In this document: positions 6,343 through 10,688 of the stretch, piece after piece
Layout of the letters: each line of letters starts with the position of its first letter
Numbering within the stretch: position 1 is the first letter of the stretch
Assembly (NCBI GenBank): GCA_022823105.1
Contig: JAJDXU010000436.1
Location: 1 to 10,688 of the forward strand
Origin: Dehalococcoidia bacterium
Lineage (GTDB): Bacteria > Chloroflexota > Dehalococcoidia > Lucifugimonadales > UBA3495
DNA length: 10,688 nt
Direction: 5' to 3'
Notes under the pieces: generated by a model
Databases searched by the model: none
The model's input: only the letters and a program-made list of their open reading frames with translations
Told to the model about the DNA's origin: nothing
Position numbers and translations under genes: made by a program

Positions 6343-7410
6343 CTAGTCGTCGCGATCAGAGACGCCGGCCTCCGCAAACGTCGCCATCTCGGACAGGATC
6401 TTCGCCGACGCCTCTACGATGTGCATGGCCAGCGCCGCGCCGGTGCCTTCTCCCAGACGCATATCCATGTTCAGCAGGGGCGACAGCCCCATGGCCTGCA
6501 GCCCGACGTTGTGGCCCGGCTCCACCGACCGGTGGGCGGCGATGTAGCGGTCGGCGATCTGAGGACACAGTCTCCAGGCAATCAGGGCCGCCGCTCCACT
6601 TATGAATCCGTCCACTATGACGGCGCAGTTGCGGGCGGCAGCGCCCAGCATCACGCCGGCCAGGACGCCTATCTCGTAACCCCCGACCTTGGCCAACACG
6701 TCAAGGCCGTCCTCTCCGTCCGGTTGGTTGACGTCCAGGGCGCGTCTGATGGTGGCGATTTTGCCCTCAAGAGCTGCGTCATCCACCCCGGTGCCGCGAC
6801 CCGTGACCGACGCGACATCCGCGCCGGTTATCACGGCGGTGATCGCTGCGGATGGCGTGGTGTTGCCGATGCCCATGTCGCCGCCGGCGATGAGGTTGGC
6901 CCCTCCGTCGGCGCTCGCGTTGGCGGCGTTGATGCCAATCTCCAGGCAGCGTATGGCGTCGTCGCGGCTCATGGCCGGACCGGCGGCGATGTTGCCGGCC
7001 CCGTAGCCGACCTTGGCGATGGTGAGTCCGGGCTGCGGATCCAGGTCAACCGCCACGCCCGCGTCGATCACCGTGATGGTCGCGCCCGCGTGTCCGGCCA
7101 GCGCGTTTATGGCAGCCCCACCGGCCAGGAAGTTGAACACCATCTGCGGCGTGACCTCTGACGGATAGGCCGAAACCCCCTCCGAAGCGACACCGTGATC
7201 TCCCGCAACCACGATCACCGCCTTGCCTGTGATCTCAGGGATCGGCTCGCCGAATATTCCGGCCAGTTGGATGGACAGCGCCTCCAGGCGGCCGAGGCTG
7301 CCCGGCGGCTTGGTCAGCACACCCTGCCGGCCCTCGGCAGCAGCCACGGATCTGGCATCCAGCGGACCAATGGCGGCAATGGTCTGGTCAACCAGCGATG
7401 AGATTGTCAT
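6343..7410 (-). CDS. cobT: Nicotinate-nucleotide:dimethylbenzimidazole phosphoribosyltransferase (CobT)
   Basis: CobT transfers the phosphoribosyl group of nicotinate mononucleotide to a lower-ligand base such as 5,6-dimethylbenzimidazole, giving alpha-ribazole phosphate. The 355-aa product is full length. Motifs are LTKPPGSLGRLE (32-43), VVAGDHGVASEGVSAYP (67-83), VTPQMVFNFLAGGAAIN (86-102), GGDMGIGNTTPSAA (176-189), VTGRGTGVDD (202-211), VEPGHNVGLQAMGL (296-309) and LGEGTGAALAM (319-329). Glu321 corresponds to the family's catalytic Glu (Salmonella Glu317). In GGDMGIGNTT, Asp178 replaces the Glu usually found in G-E-M-G-I-G-N-T-T. The ATG at 7410 is chosen because GGAGG lies four bases before it and the N-terminus matches family length; an upstream in-frame TTG at 7458 would add 16 unconserved residues. 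It lies 54 bases after cobO. Confidence 0.93.
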   Translation of the reverse strand: MTISSLVDQTIAAIGPLDARSVAAAEGRQGVLTKPPGSLGRLEALSIQLAGIFGEPIPEITGKAVIVVAGDHGVASEGVSAYPSEVTPQMVFNFLAGGAAINALAGHAGATITVIDAGVAVDLDPQPGLTIAKVGYGAGNIAAGPAMSRDDAIRCLEIGINAANASADGGANLIAGGDMGIGNTTPSAAITAVITGADVASVTGRGTGVDDAALEGKIATIRRALDVNQPDGEDGLDVLAKVGGYEIGVLAGVMLGAAARNCAVIVDGFISGAAALIAWRLCPQIADRYIAAHRSVEPGHNVGLQAMGLSPLLNMDMRLGEGTGAALAMHIVEASAKILSEMATFAEAGVSDRDD

Positions 7411-7464
7411 GGAGCCTCCGGGCCGTGGCAGCGAAATACGTTGATCCAGCAGCGGCAACGGGCA

Positions 7465-8034
7465 TCAGAACTCAATGCCAGGCTGCGCCTTGATCCCCGC
7501 GTCATAGGGGTGTTTCACCACGTTCATCTCGGTGACCAGGTCTGCATATTCCACCAGGGCTTCGGGCGCATGGCGTCCGGTGATGATCACGTGCTGCATC
7601 TCCGGCCGGCCCTTGAGCGCTTCGATCACATCCTCAACCGGCAACCAGCCGTAATGCATGGGATAGGTGAACTCGTCCAGGATCACCAGGTCATGCTCGC
7701 CGCTGGCGATCACCTCCTTGGCGTCCTCCCACAGCGCCCGGGCCAGGTCGGCGCTGGCGTCCAGATCCTGCGAGCGCCAGGTGAAACCGTCGCCCATGGC
7801 GCGGACGGTTACCCCCATCTTCTGGGCAGCGCGCTGCTCGCCGAAATTGGCGGTCGTGTGCTTGATGAACTGGAGCATGATCACTTTCATGTCACGGCCC
7901 CAGGACCGCATCAGCACGCCCATGGCGGCGGTGGTCTTGCCCTTGCCGTTGCCGGTGTTGACGATCACCAGTCCCTTGTTGATCCGCGGGCCGCGCACCG
8001 ACTGGGGGCCGTGGCGGGTTTCTTGCGTTGTCAT
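7465..8034 (-). CDS. cobO: Cob(I)yrinic acid a,c-diamide adenosyltransferase (CobO/BtuR type)
   Basis: This enzyme transfers the 5'-deoxyadenosyl group from ATP to the cobalt of reduced corrinoids. The 189-aa product has the CobA/CobO/BtuR signature: GLVIVNTGNGKGKTTAAMG (21-39, P-loop Lys33), VIMLQFIK (51-58), VILDEFTYPMHYGWL (117-131, Asp120 and Glu121), VIITGRHAPEALVEYADLVTEM (149-170, quoted in part by its key HAPE and ADLVTEM elements), and the C-terminal AQPGIEF ending. The ATG at 8034 is preferred because a strong AGGAGGAG element lies 10 bases upstream and the N-terminus then has normal length. A GTG at 8088, overlapping the Uma2 stop codon, is an in-frame alternative that would add 18 residues. 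The gene lies between a Uma2 gene and cobT. Confidence 0.93.
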   Translation of the reverse strand: MTTQETRHGPQSVRGPRINKGLVIVNTGNGKGKTTAAMGVLMRSWGRDMKVIMLQFIKHTTANFGEQRAAQKMGVTVRAMGDGFTWRSQDLDASADLARALWEDAKEVIASGEHDLVILDEFTYPMHYGWLPVEDVIEALKGRPEMQHVIITGRHAPEALVEYADLVTEMNVVKHPYDAGIKAQPGIEF

Positions 8035-8044
8035 GAGTGCCGTA

Positions 8045-8052
8045 CTCCTCCT
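8045..8052 (-). promoter_or_regulatory. Strong Shine-Dalgarno element that sets the cobO start
   Basis: On the minus strand AGGAGGAG precedes the ATG at 8034 by 10 bases. It is the strongest ribosome-binding site in the minus-strand block; most neighbouring genes have weak sites or rely on overlapping stop and start codons. It supports the internal ATG over the GTG at 8088 and implies that cobO is translated independently of the upstream Uma2 gene. Confidence 0.7.
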
Positions 8053-8084
8053 AGCCGTTTCAAGAGGTGACGCCGCTGCCGGCA

Positions 8085-8774
8085 TCACGGAACATTGTCG
8101 AAAATACGCTGGCGAACATTGAACACGAAGCCGGGCAACACATCGCCACCGCCAACAGTTTCCGGATCAGTCAGGACTTCCGGTCCCGCCCCAGGGCTGA
8201 AAACGGAAACGGTTCGCTCAACGGGATGTATGACCCAGACCAGGCGAGCGCCGCCGTCCAGGTAACGGCGAACCTTGTCCTCCAGCTGTGGGCCCCGGTT
8301 GGACGGCGAAACGATCTCAACGACGAAATCGGGAACTACCCTTGCGTATGGCGGTGTCCGCGCCTCTTCGGGCAGTGAGTTCCATCTCTCGTCGGACATC
8401 CACCAGGCGTCCGGGCCCAAACGAGAACCGTCCGGAAGTACGAACAAGGATGTGGACCCGCCATACTTGCCGCCACGCTCCCTACCCCAAATCCCCACTT
8501 CGATCACTACCTCGGCTTCATACCAGTCACCAGGCAATCCCGTAGGAGCCATAATTTTCAGTTCTCCATGCGCCGTAATCTCAAATTCACCCAGGGCGTC
8601 CTTGTTTCGTTGCGCAAAGTCCTCGAGCCACGAGTCCAGGCTCTCACTGTCCAGCGACTGACCGAACTCCGCCAGCGGTATCAGCAGGTATCCACGGAAC
8701 CACTCCGACGGCGCCAGGTCCTCGGGGGCTCCCGTTGATTCAATCGGCTGTTGAGTCTGGGTCGTGGTCATCAT
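8085..8774 (-). CDS. Uma2 family protein (PD-(D/E)XK nuclease-like fold), copy 2
   Basis: This 229-aa Uma2 (DUF820) protein has a longer N-terminal part than copy 1 (a helical region of about residues 20-62). The core motifs are ITAHGELKIMAPTG, then GGSTSLFVLPDGSRLGPDAWW (Asp122), VPDFVVEIVSPSN (Asp149, Glu153), KVRRYLDGGARLVWVIHP (Lys167) and a C-terminal LPGF element. The catalytic-type Asp/Asp/Glu/Lys set looks complete. Its ATG overlaps the cobB stop codon as ATGA, so the two genes are probably translationally coupled. Its own TGA overlaps an in-frame GTG of the cobO frame as GTGA. The open frame extends further upstream (to 9155), but that part lies inside cobB in another frame and shows no Uma2 motifs. 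The family's role is unknown, and nothing in the sequence ties it chemically to B12. Confidence 0.85.
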   Translation of the reverse strand: MMTTTQTQQPIESTGAPEDLAPSEWFRGYLLIPLAEFGQSLDSESLDSWLEDFAQRNKDALGEFEITAHGELKIMAPTGLPGDWYEAEVVIEVGIWGRERGGKYGGSTSLFVLPDGSRLGPDAWWMSDERWNSLPEEARTPPYARVVPDFVVEIVSPSNRGPQLEDKVRRYLDGGARLVWVIHPVERTVSVFSPGAGPEVLTDPETVGGGDVLPGFVFNVRQRIFDNVP

Positions 8775-10150
8775 GGCGTCTCGCTCTGGGTGGCGGCGCA
8801 GGTATCGACGAACCGTTTGGCAAGCCCCGGGCGGCTCCCGAGATGAACGTGGATGTAGGACGCCCAGACGCTGCCATTTCGGAATCCTTCGGGGCGACCC
8901 GCCTGGTTTACCACGCGATACGCCGCGGATTCCTCGCCGGGCGGATCCTGCAGCACCGACCAGTGAAACTCGTGGCCGCGCACCCGCTCGCCCGCCCGGA
9001 GCAGCGGGCCCTCCGCGCACGCCTCCACCTCGCGGTACCCCAGGTGCAGTCGCCGACCCTCCATCGAAGACACTACGGGAATCGCGCCCACCATGGGGAA
9101 TTGCCGGCCGTCGAGATCGGAAAGGCTGTTGCCCAGGTACATCAGTCCACCGCACTCGCCGTAAACTGGCACGTTCCTTCCGATGGCCGAACGCACGGAA
9201 TCAAGCATCCCCTTGTTGCGCGAAAGCTCCTCCGCAAACAGCTCGGGGAACCCTCCTCCCAGGTAGACACCCCCCACGCCGTCCGGCAGCGCATCACCGT
9301 CCAGAGGCGAGAACGGCACGACCTCCGCGCCCCATGCGGACAGCATATCCAGCGAATCCTGGTAATAGAAGGAAAACGCGCGATCCTGGGCCACCGCAAT
9401 CGCGCAGCGCGCCGGTTGCCGTTCGTGAGGAAACACTGGCGAATCAGAATCGGACGGCCCACCGGCCGTCCCGGCGATCCGGACGATGGCGTCCAGGTCG
9501 ATGGTCTGCTCAATCTGCGCGTTCAGCGAGTCGTACCAGTCGCTCATCACCGTGCCCTCGACCGTGGGAATCAACCCCAGGTGCCGCTCCGGTTGCACCA
9601 GGTCGTCGCGGCGCGGCAGCCAGCCGACCACCGGCAGACCCGTGGTGGCCTCGATCTGTGGTTGGCAGAATTCCAGGTGCCGTTCGCTGCCCACCCCATT
9701 GAGAATCACGCCGGCGATGCGCAGGTCGGGGTCAAATTGCTGGTATCCCAGCACCTCCGCGGCCACGCTCCGCGCAACCTTGCCCGCGTCCGCGATCAGG
9801 ATCACCGGAGCATCCAGCAGCTTGGCAAGCTCAGCGGTGGAGCCGTCCTCATCCAGCGACGAATGCCCGTCGAAAACTCCCATCACGCCCTCGACGACCG
9901 CGATATCTGCCGCGCCGGCCGCCCGATGGAAAAACTCGGCGGCAACCGGATGCGGCAACAGCCACGTGTCCAGGTTGCGGGAAGGCACGCCGCACGCGAT
10001 GGTATGGTACGTCGGATCTATGTAATCGGGCCCGGCCTTGAAGGGTTGCACGCGCAGGCCGCGCCGTTTCAGCGCGCCCATCACGCCGCTGGCAATGGTG
10101 GTCTTGCCAACGCCGGAGCGTACGCCGGCGATTACAACTGCGGAGGTCAT
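8771..10150 (-). CDS. cobB: Cobyrinic acid a,c-diamide synthase (CobB/CbiA)
   Basis: This ATP- and glutamine-dependent amidotransferase amidates the a and c carboxylates of cobyrinic (or hydrogenobyrinic) acid. The 459-aa protein has an N-terminal dethiobiotin-synthetase-like ATPase domain: IAGVRSGVGKTTIASG (7-22, Lys16), FKAGPDYIDPTYH (37-49), VEGVMGVFDG (86-95). A C-terminal class I glutamine amidotransferase domain follows (about 247-445), with YLGGGFPELFAEEL, the nucleophile Cys333 in GECGGLMYLG, RGHEFHWS (391-398) and SYIHVHLGS (431-439, catalytic-type His). All key residues are present and the length is normal. No clear ribosome-binding site precedes the ATG at 10150; the start is fixed by the P-loop near the N-terminus. 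It begins 32 bases after the stop of the unknown gene at 10183-10632 and overlaps the downstream Uma2 gene by four bases. Confidence 0.93.
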   Translation of the reverse strand: MTSAVVIAGVRSGVGKTTIASGVMGALKRRGLRVQPFKAGPDYIDPTYHTIACGVPSRNLDTWLLPHPVAAEFFHRAAGAADIAVVEGVMGVFDGHSSLDEDGSTAELAKLLDAPVILIADAGKVARSVAAEVLGYQQFDPDLRIAGVILNGVGSERHLEFCQPQIEATTGLPVVGWLPRRDDLVQPERHLGLIPTVEGTVMSDWYDSLNAQIEQTIDLDAIVRIAGTAGGPSDSDSPVFPHERQPARCAIAVAQDRAFSFYYQDSLDMLSAWGAEVVPFSPLDGDALPDGVGGVYLGGGFPELFAEELSRNKGMLDSVRSAIGRNVPVYGECGGLMYLGNSLSDLDGRQFPMVGAIPVVSSMEGRRLHLGYREVEACAEGPLLRAGERVRGHEFHWSVLQDPPGEESAAYRVVNQAGRPEGFRNGSVWASYIHVHLGSRPGLAKRFVDTCAATQSETP

Positions 10151-10182
10151 GGTGTTCGTCAGTGCGATTGACCGGGGCGCGT

Positions 10183-10632
10183 CTAGGGATGCTCGCCGGC
10201 GCCACCGAATTCATCCTCGGACAGCGCGATCTTGCTGGGATATTTGCCCAGCAATCCCATGAAGAATTCGTGCCGCGGCGGGTTGGTGGCGTCATCATCG
10301 GACTTGCGCAGGTAGATCCGCATGGCAGGGTTGCCGTCGCCGTCCCGCATCCACAGTTGGTAGGACGGCAGCCCCTGGTCGTTGGTCGTGTGAATGAACT
10401 CCGCCTCCCGAATCTTGGACATGTCCAGGTGCATGTGCGTGCCGCCGGGAACCATCAGCGTAACGATGCGCCCGTCGGGAGTGAACCTGAGGTCGTCGAA
10501 ATCCATGTAGACTTCCGCGGAGGCGGCGGTGCTCTCTAACATCACCACTACCTCGTTGAAGCCTATGCCATCCGCGCCGTCGCGGCATTCTTCCAGGATA
10601 TTTTGAAGGGTGGAACCGGTTTGCTCAGCCAT
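10183..10632 (-). CDS. Hypothetical protein at the head of the B12 block; faint ChuX/HutX-like pattern
   Basis: This 149-aa protein is not one I recognise with confidence. The ATG at 10632 is preceded by AGGAG at eight bases, a good ribosome-binding site. There is no signal peptide or membrane segment. Residues 1-45 are mostly helical and acidic. Residues 47-110 look like beta strands, with RFTPDGRIVTLMVPGGTH, then HMHLDMSKIREAEFIHT (66-82) and YQLWMRDGDGNPAMRIYL (91-108). The run of H-x-H-L-D, I-x-x-A-x-F and a later D-x-x-G-x-x-x-x-R-I-Y-L resembles the heme-binding ChuX/HutX/HemS half-fold, but this is weak and by eye only. It ends 32 bases before cobB on the same strand and is probably in the same operon, so a tetrapyrrole-related role is an inference. 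No function is assigned. Confidence 0.65.
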   Translation of the reverse strand: MAEQTGSTLQNILEECRDGADGIGFNEVVVMLESTAASAEVYMDFDDLRFTPDGRIVTLMVPGGTHMHLDMSKIREAEFIHTTNDQGLPSYQLWMRDGDGNPAMRIYLRKSDDDATNPPRHEFFMGLLGKYPSKIALSEDEFGGAGEHP

Positions 10633-10688
10633 GGGCGGCGCTCCTGAACAGGAAGACTCGGGGTGCTGGAGTGCGATCTCAACGGATT
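10633..10688. other. Right edge: leader or end of an upstream gene
   Basis: These 56 bases hold the ribosome-binding site of the 149-aa gene (minus strand, 10641-10645) and nothing else I can identify. No B12-box or other conserved cobalamin-riboswitch core is seen here or elsewhere in the window, so a regulator of the minus-strand block would have to lie beyond this edge. Confidence 0.4.

Noticed and set aside
7411..7458. Upstream TTG start for cobT
   Set aside because: It would add 16 residues with no family similarity; the ATG at 7410 has GGAGG just upstream and gives the usual length.
8775..9155. N-terminal extension of the second Uma2 frame
   Set aside because: The added 127 residues are Arg/Gly/Pro-rich, lie in another frame of cobB, and the ATGA overlap at 8774 gives a better start.
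8735..10171. Long plus-strand open frame (478 codons) opposite cobB
   Set aside because: It is antisense to a gene with intact P-loop and amidotransferase motifs, its translation is rich in Arg, His, Gln and Pro with no recognisable domain, and such shadows are expected at this G+C.
10633..10688. Cobalamin riboswitch upstream of the B12 block
   Set aside because: No B12-box-like core was found on either strand, and the sequence available before the first gene is too short to hold the aptamer.

Overview
The window looks like a high-GC bacterial chromosome segment (about 60-65% G+C by eye). It is dominated by a minus-strand block of late coenzyme B12 (adenosylcobalamin) genes. Two Uma2-family (PD-(D/E)XK-like) genes sit inside the block, as does a class III aminotransferase convergent with it. 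These features fit a member of the Chloroflexota (Dehalococcoidia or SAR202-like), but that assignment is inference; no rRNA or other phylogenetic marker is present.

Layout, left to right. Positions 1-220 are C-rich and G-poor non-coding DNA with a short tandem repeat. A small plus-strand gene of unknown function (221-553) follows. Next is a 135-base gap with a near-consensus sigma-70 promoter (631-658), which drives a plus-strand PLP class III aminotransferase resembling 2,2-dialkylglycine decarboxylase (689-1993). A perfect 9-bp inverted repeat of a dispersed-repeat type lies in the 55-base gap where this gene meets the minus-strand block.

The minus-strand block, in transcription order, is: an unknown 149-aa protein with faint ChuX/HutX resemblance (10632-10183); cobB/cbiA, cobyrinate a,c-diamide synthase (10150-8771); a Uma2 protein (8774-8085); cobO, corrinoid adenosyltransferase (8034-7465); cobT (7410-6343); cobS (6327-5455); cbiB/cobD (5458-4472); a second Uma2 protein (4435-3845); a CobD-like threonine-phosphate decarboxylase/aminotransferase (3827-2688); and a histidine phosphatase that is probably CobC (2678-2049). 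All are on one strand, with gaps from overlap to about 54 bases, so one operon is likely. Its promoter, and any B12 riboswitch, would lie beyond the right edge.

Together the encoded enzymes amidate cobyrinate, adenosylate the corrinoid, make and attach the aminopropanol-phosphate arm (CobD, CbiB), activate the lower-ligand base (CobT), join the two halves (CobS), and remove the alpha-ribazole phosphate (CobC). No corrin-ring genes, cobQ/cbiP or cobU/cobP are visible. The window therefore shows the late or salvage half of the pathway, and the missing steps must be encoded elsewhere or supplied differently.

Nothing here is clearly a new defence or mobile system. The most unusual points are the two Uma2 genes threaded into the B12 operon (one translationally coupled to cobB), the unknown leader protein, and a four-cysteine insert in the class III aminotransferase.
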